Shown: one piece after another, positions 8,223 through 17,106 of the stretch
How positions within the stretch are numbered: the first letter of the stretch is position 1
Layout: each line of letters opens with the position of its first letter
From: Methylibium sp.
GTDB taxonomy: Bacteria > Pseudomonadota > Gammaproteobacteria > Burkholderiales > Burkholderiaceae_C
Direction of reading: 5' to 3'
Length of the DNA: 64,000 bases
Assembly: GCA_013824165.1 (NCBI GenBank)
Contig: PNNH01000084.1
Location: 1-64,000 of the forward strand
Notes under the pieces: generated by a model
What the model was told of the DNA's origin: nothing
Database searches by the model: none
What the model saw: only the letters and a program-made list of their open reading frames with translations
Position numbers and translations under genes: made by a program

Positions 8223-8810
8223 TCAGGCCCGCGCAAACCTCAGCACGGCAAAGAACAGCAGCATGCTCAGCGCGATGTCGCCAAAGGTGGTGTAGGCCAG
8301 CCAGACATCGGTGCTGAAGAATTCGGCCACAGCCCAGTTGAGCGTGGCCATCAGCGCGCCGAGCAGGCCTAGGCCGATGGCCAGGCGCTGCTCGACAACG
8401 GGCTCCATCACATAGCGCGCCAGCCGGCGGCCGAAGTAGCGGCCGCGGTTGAGCAGGCCGTCGCCCAGGAACAGGGTGGCGGTCAGCAGGCCCAGGATGG
8501 TGCCCTTCATCTTGACCGCCCAGTCGTCCTGGAACAGCCAGGAAAAGCCTGCAGAGACCAGCAGCATCACCACGCCGAACATCGCTAGCCCGCCGATCAG
8601 GTCGACCTTGACATAGCGCTGTACGACGTAGACAGCCAGCCCGGCGGCGGCGCCCAGCAAGGCGGCGGTGGTCAGGTCGGTGAACTTGGCGCAGACGAAA
8701 AAGAACAGGCCCAGGCCCAAGTCGACGTAGATGCTGGGCTTGTTGCGCTCCCATTGCGCCGCTTGGCGTGCCTGGTCGACTGAACGAAGCGAAGAGTTCT
8801 GAGGGTTCAT
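8223..8810 (-). CDS. YciB-like inner-membrane protein (intracellular septation protein A family)
   Basis: The 195-residue product has a short cytoplasmic N-terminus and about five membrane-spanning segments (for example LGLGLFFFVCAKFTDLTTAALLGA, split over two helices, and GGLAMFGVVMLLVSAGFSWLF). The sequence IYVDLGLGLFFFVCAKFTDL and the later LNWAVAEFFSTDVWL match the layout of the IspA/YciB septation family, where members average about 180 residues. YciB is linked to cell-envelope integrity and division in other species. The gene stands alone on the minus strand, convergent with the small basic gene. The family call is moderately firm, the role uncertain. Confidence 0.65.
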   Translation of the reverse strand: MNPQNSSLRSVDQARQAAQWERNKPSIYVDLGLGLFFFVCAKFTDLTTAALLGAAAGLAVYVVQRYVKVDLIGGLAMFGVVMLLVSAGFSWLFQDDWAVKMKGTILGLLTATLFLGDGLLNRGRYFGRRLARYVMEPVVEQRLAIGLGLLGALMATLNWAVAEFFSTDVWLAYTTFGDIALSMLLFFAVLRFARA

Positions 8811-8880
8811 GGTTCGGATTGTCGGCGCAAGTGCTTGGCCCGGTGGCGCAGCGCCCTTTACGGACGCGGCGGCGCGCAGT

Positions 8881-9453
8881 TTACCGACCCATTAAGCAGC
8901 GCCCGTACGCATCGCGATACGGCTTTCCAAAGCAGTTCGCCAGTCCAGTCAGGACCTGGAAGTTGGGCTCGTTCTCGCGATGTGCCGCTGCAGCCTGGCG
9001 ATGGGCTTCGTAGTGCTTGTCGAACTCGGCGCGATCGCCGCGCAGAAAGGCTGCGGTGGCAAGCACATAGCTGTTCCAAGCGAAGGTGGGCTGCTGCTGG
9101 GCCTCGTCGGGGTTGACGGACAGCAGGGCTTGCTCCGAGGCCGCCGCGTGCTTGCCCTCCAAGGCCAGTGTCTGGGCCAGATGCCAACGGACGTTGCGCA
9201 TCTCCGCTTCCTGGCGCTTGAGGTAGCGTCGCAGCAGCCGGGCCTGCTCGGCCAGGCAGTTGCCGAACTGGCGCCAGCCTGCCTCGGTCTGGTCGAACTC
9301 CCAGTAGGGCAGCAGGTTGACGACAGCGTCGCTCACCTCCTTGTACTTCTGCTGGCAGTCCATCGGCACAGTGCTGGGTGGCTGCGCGAGGGCAGGGTCG
9401 CAGAGGCTGAGGAGGAGGCAAAGGGCTGTCAGGGCAAGCGGTAGGCGATCCAT
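8881..9453 (-). CDS. Secreted protein of unknown function
   Basis: The 190-residue product begins with a clear signal peptide (MDRLPLALTALCLLLSLC, cleavage after DPALAQ). The mature part is helical and rich in Glu, Ala and Gln, with the YKEVSDAVVNLLPYWEFDQ segment and several Cys (three after cleavage). The regular helix pattern of residues 80-170 (alternating Ala, Leu and charged residues) suggests TPR-like hairpins, but I do not recognise the family. An in-frame ATG five codons upstream (9468) is an alternative start; neither has a good ribosome-binding site. The gene is transcribed away from the divergent lipoprotein gene at 9665. Confidence 0.6.
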   Translation of the reverse strand: MDRLPLALTALCLLLSLCDPALAQPPSTVPMDCQQKYKEVSDAVVNLLPYWEFDQTEAGWRQFGNCLAEQARLLRRYLKRQEAEMRNVRWHLAQTLALEGKHAAASEQALLSVNPDEAQQQPTFAWNSYVLATAAFLRGDRAEFDKHYEAHRQAAAAHRENEPNFQVLTGLANCFGKPYRDAYGRCLMGR

Positions 9454-9664
9454 CGATTGGCGATCCATCACTGAGAGCCAGTACGCCTTGACGTTATCAG
9501 AGCTGGCGCCAGCAGGGGCAAGCCAGCGCCATGTCCAGCGCACTGAGGATGTGCCGTTCAAGCCGCAGCGCCATCCTCCGCCCCTTCAGTTCAGGCCCTT
9601 TGCTGGTTAGCATCGCCGGGCTGGCTTTGCAGCCCAAGGTCTTGGTCATGAAAGGGGATTCCCG

Positions 9665-10576
9665 ATGAAGACGACGCATCCTGAGGCGCTGGCATCACGC
9701 CCGCCCCTCTTGTTCTTCGCGGCCCGGCTGCTGATGGGCTTGGCCGTACTCTTGCTGGCGACGGGCTGCTCGACGCTGCGCGGCACGCCCACGCGCTACC
9801 AGCCGACGGCCGATGTGGTCAGCAAGATCAATCTCGTGCCGCAGGACCTGGCGGATCTGCAGGCGGCCGATACCGAGCTGAATCGCAATCTGCTGCAGAA
9901 CAAGGCGATCGCGGTGATCGACCTGCAGTTCCACCAGTTCGTGCGCGATCTGATGGCGGATCGCTCCGATGCCTCGGCGGCGGCGGCCGGCACCACGCTG
10001 GGCGCCAGCACGGCCGGCGCCTTTGTCGACAGCGTCAAGGCCAAGACCAATTACGCGCTCTTTGCCGCGGGCGTGGTGGGTGCCTTTGGCATCGTCGACA
10101 AGAGCTATTTCTACGAGAAGACGGTGCCGGCGCTGGTGGCGGCCATGGGTGCGGCGCGCGCCAATGTGCTGGTGCGCATGCGCGGCAGCCAGCGCGACAC
10201 GCTCGGCGCCTATGACGGCACGGCCGCACTGGCGGATCTGGAGGACTACTACACGGCGGGCACGGTGCTGGCCGCCATCGCCGAGATCACCGCGCGGGCC
10301 GACGGCGACAAGAAGGCAGCGCTGGACGAGGTGCGTGCCTTGGAAGTGCCGAGCGACGCTGAAATCACGCGCCGCAAGCAGATCAGCAGCGCCATCTTCG
10401 CGATCAACGATGCCAGCTTGGACAAGGCCAAGAAGGCCTTGGCGCAGCTCGGGCTGCCTGAGCAGAAGACCGTCAAGGACACGCGTGCCGCCTTGCTGAA
10501 AGCCTTGCGGCCGCCGACCCCGGAGCGCATTGCGCTGGTCGAGAAAGCCCTCAAGGACAACGGCCTGTTGAAGTAA
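9665..10576 (+). CDS. Putative lipoprotein of unknown function
   Basis: The 303-residue product has a lipoprotein signal with lipobox LLATGCS (Cys near residue 35). The mature protein is mostly alpha-helical, with a glycine/alanine hydrophobic hairpin around residues 100-140 (AGTTLGASTAGAFVD and FAAGVVGAFGIVD). Such a hairpin could insert in a membrane. The C-terminal third is lysine-rich and helical. I recognise no enzyme motif. The gene is followed 37 nt later by a 97-residue gene that also lacks known relatives, so the pair may work together at the envelope. A GGGGATTC sequence just before the ATG is a weak ribosome-binding site. Confidence 0.6.
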   Translation: MKTTHPEALASRPPLLFFAARLLMGLAVLLLATGCSTLRGTPTRYQPTADVVSKINLVPQDLADLQAADTELNRNLLQNKAIAVIDLQFHQFVRDLMADRSDASAAAAGTTLGASTAGAFVDSVKAKTNYALFAAGVVGAFGIVDKSYFYEKTVPALVAAMGAARANVLVRMRGSQRDTLGAYDGTAALADLEDYYTAGTVLAAIAEITARADGDKKAALDEVRALEVPSDAEITRRKQISSAIFAINDASLDKAKKALAQLGLPEQKTVKDTRAALLKALRPPTPERIALVEKALKDNGLLK

Positions 10577-10613
10577 GCAAGCGCCGCAGCAACAGCAACA
10601 AGGAGCACCGCAA

Positions 10614-10907
10614 ATGGCCACCTATCACGTTGAACTCTCCGGCAAGAGCTCGCTGGCCCAGCAGGCCAAGGCGATCGAGGGCGAAGAGGCGCTGGGGACC
10701 AAGTTCCTGAGCGCCCGCATCTGGGTCAACGCCAAGAATGCGCTCACCAACCTGGCCGAGTTCCAGGAGCTCGACACCGCGCCTGAGCCGCCGCTGGGCA
10801 CGCCCAAGCTGAGCAAGGAGCTGCCAGCCGGCAGCACGCCCGCCTGGGCCGGCCCGATGATCGTGCAGGGCAGCGCGGTGGCACAGGTCTATCTGCTGCG
10901 CAGCTGA
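10614..10907 (+). CDS. Small protein of unknown function (97 aa)
   Basis: The product is a 97-residue soluble protein (MATYHVELSGKSSLAQQAK at the start) with no signal peptide and no membrane segment. A proline-rich stretch lies around residues 57-80. The start is supported by AAGGAG about 10 nt upstream. It follows the lipoprotein gene by 37 nt on the same strand and probably shares its transcript. I do not recognise the family. The composition and codon use match neighbouring real genes. Confidence 0.6.
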   Translation: MATYHVELSGKSSLAQQAKAIEGEEALGTKFLSARIWVNAKNALTNLAEFQELDTAPEPPLGTPKLSKELPAGSTPAWAGPMIVQGSAVAQVYLLRS

Positions 10908-11025
10908 AGCAGGGCATTTCTGTGCCTGATGCGACACGAACTGCCTGTGCGATGCTCGGGGCTTGTTGGATCGATGGGCCGAGTCGTCAACGCAACTCGA
11001 TGCCATCAAGCAGGGAGCAGCTGGC

Positions 11026-11913
11026 ATGAAGTGGGAAGGACATCGCGAGAGCGATAACGTCGAGGACGTGCGTGGTCGCAGCGGCGGCGCGGGTGGTGGT
11101 CCGCGCTTGGGCGGCGGCCGGGGGCTTGGCCTGGGCGGCATCGTGATCGCCCTGCTGGCGTCCTGGGCCTTCGGCATCAACCCAATGACGGTGCTGGGCT
11201 TGCTGGAGGGTGGCGCGGGACCGCTGACGCCTGAGGTGCAGGCACCGGCGCCAAGCCAAGGCCGCCCCCAGGACGCACCGGCCCGCTTCGTCAGCGTGGT
11301 GCTGGCCGATACCGAGGAGGTCTGGGCGCAAGTCTTTCAGGCGGCGGGCAAGACCTACCAGCCGCCCGGCTTGCGCATCTTCGAAGGCCGCTACCCGACG
11401 GCCTGCGGCACCGGCGAAGCGGCGATGGGGCCATTCTACTGCCCGGGCGATCAGAAGGTCTATATCGATCTGAGCTTTTACGCGACGCTGCGCGAGCGCC
11501 TGGGTGCGCCTGGCGATTTCGCGCAGGCCTATGTGATCGCCCACGAGGTGGGGCACCATGTGCAGCAGCTGCTGGGCATCAGCGAACGCATGGAAGCCGC
11601 GCGTCGGCGCGTCTCCGAGCGCGAGGCCAATGCCTTGAGCGTGCGGCTCGAACTGCAGGCCGACTGCCTGGCCGGCGTCTGGGCCCATCACTCGCAGAAG
11701 GGCAAGGGCTGGCTGGAGGCGGGTGATATCGAGGAAGCGATGAACGCCGCCGCGCAGATCGGCGACGACACGCTGCAGCGCCGCGGCAGCGGCCAGGTGG
11801 TGCCCGAGAGCTTCACGCACGGCAGCAGCGCACAGCGCCAGCGCTGGTTCAAGACCGGCCTCGGCAGCGGCCGGCTACGCGACTGCGACACCTTCGCGGC
11901 GCGTCAGGTCTGA
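11026..11913 (+). CDS. Neutral zinc metallopeptidase, YpfJ family
   Basis: The 295-residue product has a hydrophilic, glycine-rich N-terminus, one membrane segment (about residues 36-55, GLGGIVIALLASWAFG) and a soluble zinc-peptidase domain. The HExxH motif is HEVGHH at residues 173-178, preceded by QAYVIA, with a downstream acidic region (LQADCLAGVWA) that provides a third-ligand candidate. This pattern and length match the putative neutral zinc metallopeptidase family of E. coli YpfJ, whose substrate is unknown. The ATG at 11026 has GGGAG upstream; the longer frame to 10963 has no such support. It is convergent with the LuxR gene. Confidence 0.88.
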   Translation: MKWEGHRESDNVEDVRGRSGGAGGGPRLGGGRGLGLGGIVIALLASWAFGINPMTVLGLLEGGAGPLTPEVQAPAPSQGRPQDAPARFVSVVLADTEEVWAQVFQAAGKTYQPPGLRIFEGRYPTACGTGEAAMGPFYCPGDQKVYIDLSFYATLRERLGAPGDFAQAYVIAHEVGHHVQQLLGISERMEAARRRVSEREANALSVRLELQADCLAGVWAHHSQKGKGWLEAGDIEEAMNAAAQIGDDTLQRRGSGQVVPESFTHGSSAQRQRWFKTGLGSGRLRDCDTFAARQV

Positions 11914-11946
11914 TTCATCCGGCCCGACGCCGGCTCCCAACGGCCC

Positions 11947-12789
11947 TCAGCGCGCCTCGTTCTTGGCCTGCAGATAGATCGCGAACAGCTCGGCATGCGA
12001 CTTCACGCCGAGCTTGGTGTAGATGTGCTTGCGGTGGCCCTTGACGGTCTCGGGTGAGATCTTGAGCTTCTGCGCGATGCCCTTGGATGAGAAGCCGCTG
12101 AGCAGCAGGTGCACGATCTCCAGCTCGCGGTTGGTCAGGTTGGACGCCGAGCCGCCTGTGCTGGCGCCGCCGGCCGAGCCGCCACGCGCAATGGCCACCG
12201 ACGAGTCGATCAGTTCGGCCATGCCCTCACCGGCGGCGGGCTCGTCGCCCAGCTCGTGCATGGCGGTGCGCTGGCGCATCAGGGCGAGCATCCATGGAGT
12301 TATCGCGCTGAGCACCGAGATGTCGTCGATGGTGTAGCGGCGCTTGCTGCCGAGAGACAGGATCAGCACGCCTTCGCTGCTGCCGCTACCGCACAGCGGC
12401 AGGTTGAACTGCACCTCGTCGGCCACGATGTTGAGCTTGAAGTAGCGCTGGTAGTAGTCCTCGGCCTCGAAGCGGTCGGGCGCTACATCGTCCAGGCGCA
12501 GTAGGCCGGCGCGCGGGTCGTCCATGCAGGCGATGTAGAAGGGGTCCAGCAGGTAGAAACCGTTCAGGTAGTCCTGGAACAGCTCGTCGTCGCCACCGTC
12601 TGGGCTGGGACTTTCGGCGAACACCAGCGGCTTGTGCTCGCGCGAGAACAGCAGCACCACCCAGTTGTCGAAGGGCACAACGTCGCTGAGATAGCGCAGC
12701 AAGATGTTCCAGAAATTGGGCTTGTCCAGCGCTTCGATCAGGCCACCGACCAGGCGGTGCCAGGCTGCGCTTTCTATCGGGTGCGCCAT
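11947..12789 (-). CDS. LuxR-family transcriptional regulator
   Basis: The 280-residue product ends in a LuxR/GerE helix-turn-helix (about residues 215-275), with LTNRELEIVHLLLSGFSSKG and ISPETVKGHRKHIYTKLGVK showing the recognition-helix pattern. The N-terminal ~190 residues form a ligand-type domain of no clear family (not an obvious receiver: it lacks the phospho-acceptor pattern). A glycine/serine-rich linker (GGSAGGASTGGSAS) joins the two. No autoinducer synthase gene lies nearby, so a quorum-sensing role is not supported by context. The gene stands 100 nt from the sulfotransferase start-distal end, same strand. Confidence 0.85.
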   Translation of the reverse strand: MAHPIESAAWHRLVGGLIEALDKPNFWNILLRYLSDVVPFDNWVVLLFSREHKPLVFAESPSPDGGDDELFQDYLNGFYLLDPFYIACMDDPRAGLLRLDDVAPDRFEAEDYYQRYFKLNIVADEVQFNLPLCGSGSSEGVLILSLGSKRRYTIDDISVLSAITPWMLALMRQRTAMHELGDEPAAGEGMAELIDSSVAIARGGSAGGASTGGSASNLTNRELEIVHLLLSGFSSKGIAQKLKISPETVKGHRKHIYTKLGVKSHAELFAIYLQAKNEAR

Positions 12790-12889
12790 GGGTCAGGGGG
12801 CTTCAGGAAGATCGCGATGAGGAGGAAACGGGCAAAAGGCGGTGGAGCGTTCGCAGGATACCGCGCGCTCCGGCCCGGCCCGTTGCAGC

Positions 12890-14470
12890 CTAGTCACAGG
12901 CGATGCCATGGTTTTCCAGATAGTCGCGCAGCGGCGCGAGCTGCTGCTCGTAGCGCCGCCACAGCTGCACCGAGCTCTTGTAGATCGGCCGGCGCACCTG
13001 CGTGGCGCTGGCGCTGGTGGCGGGCGCGGCATTGCGGTGGAAGTTCAGGCAGGCCTCGTCCCAGGGCAGGCCGCAGTAGTCGAGCAGTGCGCGGCTCTGG
13101 GTTTCCTGCGCGGCCACCAGCTCTTCATAGGCCAGCTCGTGGAAGCTCTGCGGAATCTGCTGCCGCCAGTGCTGCATCAGCCGGTGGTAGGCCACGTAGT
13201 AGCGGCCCAGGTCTTCAAGGCTGTAGCTGAAGGGGTAGCCCATGCGGAACAGGTTCTTGAACATCGCATAGCAGCTGTCCATCGGATGGCGCTTCAGGTG
13301 CACCACCCGGGCCTGCGGCAGGGCCTGGTGTATCAGGCCCAGATAGAGGTAGTTGCTGGGCGTCTTGTTGAGGATGAGCTGCTTGTCCAAGCCCAGGCCG
13401 TGGCTGCGCAGCGCGCCGCGGTAGGCTTCACCCAGCGCGGCGCTGTCCAGCCGCGCGCTGCGCTCGATCATCGCCAGCTTGCCGCCCGGTCCGGCGGCCA
13501 GGCGCATCAGCGCGAAGGCGAACGCATTGCTCTCGCCGATGCTGCCCACCCGGGGGTGCGAGTCGAGAATGCGTTCCACCAGCGTGGTGCCGCTGCGGGG
13601 CAGGCCCATCACGAACAGCGCGGGCTCGCTGACGTCCGGTGACGGGAAGGGCGCGCGGCGTGTCAGCGCCTGGGCATCGAAAGCCGCGGCGATGGCGGCC
13701 ATCGCATCCTCGTCGCTCTCCACGCGATAGGCCAGCCGGGCGCGGCGCGCGCGCGCGGCATCGGCCAGCGCGGCGAAGGACGCGTCCCAGTCCTGCAGAT
13801 CCTCCAGCTCCTTGGCCAGCGCATAGCCCAGCGCCACACGGCCGGGGTGATCGGCGCCCAGGCGCGCCAGCGCGCGCTGGAGCTCGTCCACATGGTTGTT
13901 GTCGGCGTTCCAGACGCGCAGCGTGGCGCGGTTCTGGTAGGCATCGAAATCGTCAGGGCGCAGTGCGATCACGCGCGCATAGAGCGCCTCGGCGCGGCCA
14001 ATGTCACCCATCGTGATCAGCGAGGTCGCCAGGTTGTAGAGCGTGGCCGGCTCGTCTGGCTGCAGCTGTGCCGCGCGTTCGTAGCAGCGCTGCGCGTTGG
14101 CATGGCTGGCGGCATGCAGCCAGAGCGTGGCGATGTGCTGCAGCAGGCCCGCGTCCTGCTGCGCGGCCTGCTCCATCGCGGCCAGTCGCTCGCGCGCAAG
14201 GTCGATGCGGCCGCGGTAGATATGGCACTCCACCACGCGGCTGGCGGCATTCACGTCGGCTGGCACCAGCGCCGCGGCGCGCTCGGCGCAGGCCAGCATG
14301 GCGTCAAAGTCGCCCAGTTGCTGGAACACCTGGCTGGCCGCCAGCAGTTCGGCGGCCGAGGCCTGCGGCTGGGCCAGTTCGGCGCTGCCGCGCCGCACCT
14401 GCTCAAGCTGCCCTTGCTGGAAGGCCATTTGCAGGGTCTGCAGGCGTTGCGTCAGGGGCGTCGTCGACAT
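12890..14470 (-). CDS. TPR-repeat sulfotransferase
   Basis: The 526-residue product has tetratricopeptide-like repeats over about residues 1-240 (for example ASHANAQRCYERAAQLQPDE) and a C-terminal sulfotransferase domain (about residues 265-510). The 5'-phosphosulfate loop is LPRSGTTLVERIL and the 3'-phosphate motif is RHPMDSCYAMFKNLF, which together bind PAPS. The acceptor could be a protein, glycan or small molecule and cannot be told from sequence. The start MSTTPLTQ at 14470 is chosen because the frame upstream looks non-coding, although its ribosome-binding site is poor. An APS kinase gene at 25680 could supply PAPS. Confidence 0.85.
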   Translation of the reverse strand: MSTTPLTQRLQTLQMAFQQGQLEQVRRGSAELAQPQASAAELLAASQVFQQLGDFDAMLACAERAAALVPADVNAASRVVECHIYRGRIDLARERLAAMEQAAQQDAGLLQHIATLWLHAASHANAQRCYERAAQLQPDEPATLYNLATSLITMGDIGRAEALYARVIALRPDDFDAYQNRATLRVWNADNNHVDELQRALARLGADHPGRVALGYALAKELEDLQDWDASFAALADAARARRARLAYRVESDEDAMAAIAAAFDAQALTRRAPFPSPDVSEPALFVMGLPRSGTTLVERILDSHPRVGSIGESNAFAFALMRLAAGPGGKLAMIERSARLDSAALGEAYRGALRSHGLGLDKQLILNKTPSNYLYLGLIHQALPQARVVHLKRHPMDSCYAMFKNLFRMGYPFSYSLEDLGRYYVAYHRLMQHWRQQIPQSFHELAYEELVAAQETQSRALLDYCGLPWDEACLNFHRNAAPATSASATQVRRPIYKSSVQLWRRYEQQLAPLRDYLENHGIACD

Positions 14471-14585
14471 GAGGGAGGTCTGGATAAGCAGTGGGGCTGA
14501 CGTGCAAGCGCCGGCCCTTGCGGACCGGCGCTTGTTTCTTGGGCGCAAGACTAGCAGCGCCGTGCGGCGCTGCTGTCGCCCGGGC

Positions 14586-16979
14586 TCAGAAGTTGTACGC
14601 CATCGAAACGCCGATGGTGCGCGGCTGCGAGATGAACACCTTGGAGCCGTTGCCGTAGTAGTTCTGCGCCGGATCGGTGCCCATATGCTGCTCCAGGAAG
14701 CCGCCGGTGATGCCTTCCTTGTTCAGCAGGTTCTTCACAAACAGCGAGGCACTCCAGTTGTCGCCGGCCAGCGTGGAGCTGAAGCCCAGCTGCGAGAAGC
14801 CCGGCCAGGTGGCCTTGAACTTGGCGCTGGCGGAGATGGCGTTCTCGGTGGCGCCTTGGTAGTAAGCCGACACGCGGTTGACCCACTGCCAGCCGTTCTG
14901 CAGGCCCATCTGGTGCTCGATCGAGCCGCTGATGGTGTGGCGTGCAGTGCCCGGCAGGCGGGTACCGGCCGGGGCGATCACCACGCTGGGCTTGTCGACG
15001 CGCAGCACGTTGTCTTCCAGCTTGGCGTCCACGTAGGTGTAGTTCAGTGCGAAGCGCCAGTCGGCCGAGAGACCGCCGCTGAGTTCGAACTCCAGCCCCT
15101 TGGAGCTGGCCTTGCCGCCGTTCTGCGCGGCGAAGAAACCCCAGTTCGGCGTGCTGGTCTCGACCTGCACGTCCTGCCAGTCGATGTAGAACAGCGAGGC
15201 GCCGTACTTGAGGCTGCCACTGGCGCCCTTGATTCCCAGCTCGTAGTTGGTGTTGGTGTCGGGCGCGTAGCTCAGGTAGGCGGCGCTTTCCTTGAAATTG
15301 CCCACCAGCGGCACCGCATTGGCGCCACCGCGGCGGTAGCCCTGCGAGACCGTCGCGTAGGCCATCTGGCGCGGTGCCAGGTCATAGGCCACGTTGATCT
15401 TGAAGAGTTGGCCGCTGTCCTCTTTGTCGAACATCGAGCGCTCGGGCGTCATACCCCAGGCCGGCACGCCCATCGTGGTGTCGTTGTTGAACTTGTTGTT
15501 GAAGAAGCGCGCCCCCACGGTGCTGCGCAGCGCCGGGCTGAAGTGGTAGGTCAGCTCGCCGTAGGCCGAGGTTTCCTTGAAGTTCTGTGTGCGGTCGTAG
15601 AGGAAGTCGTTGTCGTTGACCAGGAAATTTCCCGGCACGGCGGCGTCGGCCCAGGCCTTTACGCCGCGCAGATAGCTGCGCTGCGAGGAGCCCAGGTCCT
15701 GGTCCTGGTAGAACAGGCCGACGATGTAGTCGAAGCTGCCGCCCTTCTTGGAAATCAGGCGCAGCTCCTGCACCAGCGCCTTGTCGCCATAGCTCCGCTG
15801 GGCCTGCGCCATCGGGCGCGGGTAGTTGTAGTAGAAGTCCTTCAGCCAGTTGTTCTTGGCGTAGAAGCCGGTGTTCTCGGACAGGCTGGAGCCGTTCTGC
15901 TCGTACTGCGAGGTGGCGCTGGTGAGGGTGGCGAAGCCGAGGTCGACTTCCAGCTCCAGCGCGGTCATGTCGACCTTGCGGCTGGAAGGCTCCAGCTGGA
16001 TCGAGCCGTTTTCATACTTGCCATAGGCCAGGCCGTTGCCGTTGTTGCCGCGGGTAGGCTGGCGGCGGCCGCCGATCTCGTCCTGCTGCGTCTGGTAGGT
16101 CAGCGTGGCGGAGAAAGCATTGCTGGGCTTGAACAGCAGCGAGAAACGCGCGTAGTCGATGTCGACGGTGTCGGCATCCTTCTTCACCTCGTAGGCGGCG
16201 GCCGGGTTGGTGAGGCCACTCGGCGCCACCGGGTTGCCCTTGGCATCGAGCTTGTAGACGTTGACGTAGTCGATCACGCCGTCGTTCTTCACCTTGCCGG
16301 CCACCAGGCGCGCGGCCATCATGCGGTTCAGCGGCACGTTCAGCATGATGTCGCCGGACAGGTTGTTGCCGTCCGAGCCGTCGGTCTGGCTGAACACGCC
16401 TTCGACGCGGCCGCTGAAGGCCTTCAGGTCAGGCGCATGCGTGATGTAGCGCAGCGTGCCGCCCAGCGAACCCGAGCCATACAGCGTGCCCTGCGGGCCG
16501 CGCAGCACTTCCACTCGCTCCAGGTCCTTGATCAGGAAGTTGGCGTAGATGGGGGTCTGGTTGACGTAGGTGGAGACGGCGGGCACGGCCGAGGTCTGGT
16601 AGTCGCCCAGCGCCGAGCCGTTGAGGTTCAGGCCGCGCACTGTGACGCCGCTCATCACGCCGGAGTTGCGGTAGCCGCGATCCACCACCGAGGCGCCGGC
16701 CACTTCGCGCAGCAGTTCCACCTGGTCGGTGATGCGGCGCTCCTGCAGATCGTCGCCGCTGATGGCGGAGATGTTGTAGGGAATCTTCAGCGGGTTCTCG
16801 CGCCGGCCCTGGGCCGTGACGACCACGGTGTCGAGCTGCTGATTCTTGGCGTCCTTGGCGGCGCTGTCAGCGGCCGGGGCGGTCTGTGCCAGGCCGGGGG
16901 CGGCGTGGCCGAGGCCGAGCAGCGCGATGGCGACGGCGCTGGCCAGCTGTGTTCTCTTGATGTGCGAAGCCGATGTCAT
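14586..16979 (-). CDS. TonB-dependent outer-membrane receptor
   Basis: The 797-residue product has a signal peptide (MTSASHIKRTQLASAVAIAL, cleavage after GLAQ), a TonB-box region (DTVVVTAQGRRE near residue 50), a plug domain (about residues 55-180, with VLRGPQGTLYGSGSLGGTLR) and a long beta-barrel ending in an aromatic residue (MAYNF). These mark an active-transport porin energised by TonB-ExbB-ExbD. It lies 127 nt after the solute-binding-protein gene on the same strand. That suggests the receptor brings the same substrate across the outer membrane. The substrate is unknown; nothing marks it as a siderophore receptor specifically. Confidence 0.93.
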   Translation of the reverse strand: MTSASHIKRTQLASAVAIALLGLGHAAPGLAQTAPAADSAAKDAKNQQLDTVVVTAQGRRENPLKIPYNISAISGDDLQERRITDQVELLREVAGASVVDRGYRNSGVMSGVTVRGLNLNGSALGDYQTSAVPAVSTYVNQTPIYANFLIKDLERVEVLRGPQGTLYGSGSLGGTLRYITHAPDLKAFSGRVEGVFSQTDGSDGNNLSGDIMLNVPLNRMMAARLVAGKVKNDGVIDYVNVYKLDAKGNPVAPSGLTNPAAAYEVKKDADTVDIDYARFSLLFKPSNAFSATLTYQTQQDEIGGRRQPTRGNNGNGLAYGKYENGSIQLEPSSRKVDMTALELEVDLGFATLTSATSQYEQNGSSLSENTGFYAKNNWLKDFYYNYPRPMAQAQRSYGDKALVQELRLISKKGGSFDYIVGLFYQDQDLGSSQRSYLRGVKAWADAAVPGNFLVNDNDFLYDRTQNFKETSAYGELTYHFSPALRSTVGARFFNNKFNNDTTMGVPAWGMTPERSMFDKEDSGQLFKINVAYDLAPRQMAYATVSQGYRRGGANAVPLVGNFKESAAYLSYAPDTNTNYELGIKGASGSLKYGASLFYIDWQDVQVETSTPNWGFFAAQNGGKASSKGLEFELSGGLSADWRFALNYTYVDAKLEDNVLRVDKPSVVIAPAGTRLPGTARHTISGSIEHQMGLQNGWQWVNRVSAYYQGATENAISASAKFKATWPGFSQLGFSSTLAGDNWSASLFVKNLLNKEGITGGFLEQHMGTDPAQNYYGNGSKVFISQPRTIGVSMAYNF

Positions 16980-17106
16980 GGGGACACTCCTGTGCGGTTT
17001 TCTTGGGGTTTGTCGGTCGAATCAGGCAAAACGAGGCCTGCGCCGCCTGCAGATGCAGGCGCCGTGGCGGGGACTTGCGGTCAGGGATGGGAGGTGATCT
17101 TCCGCG

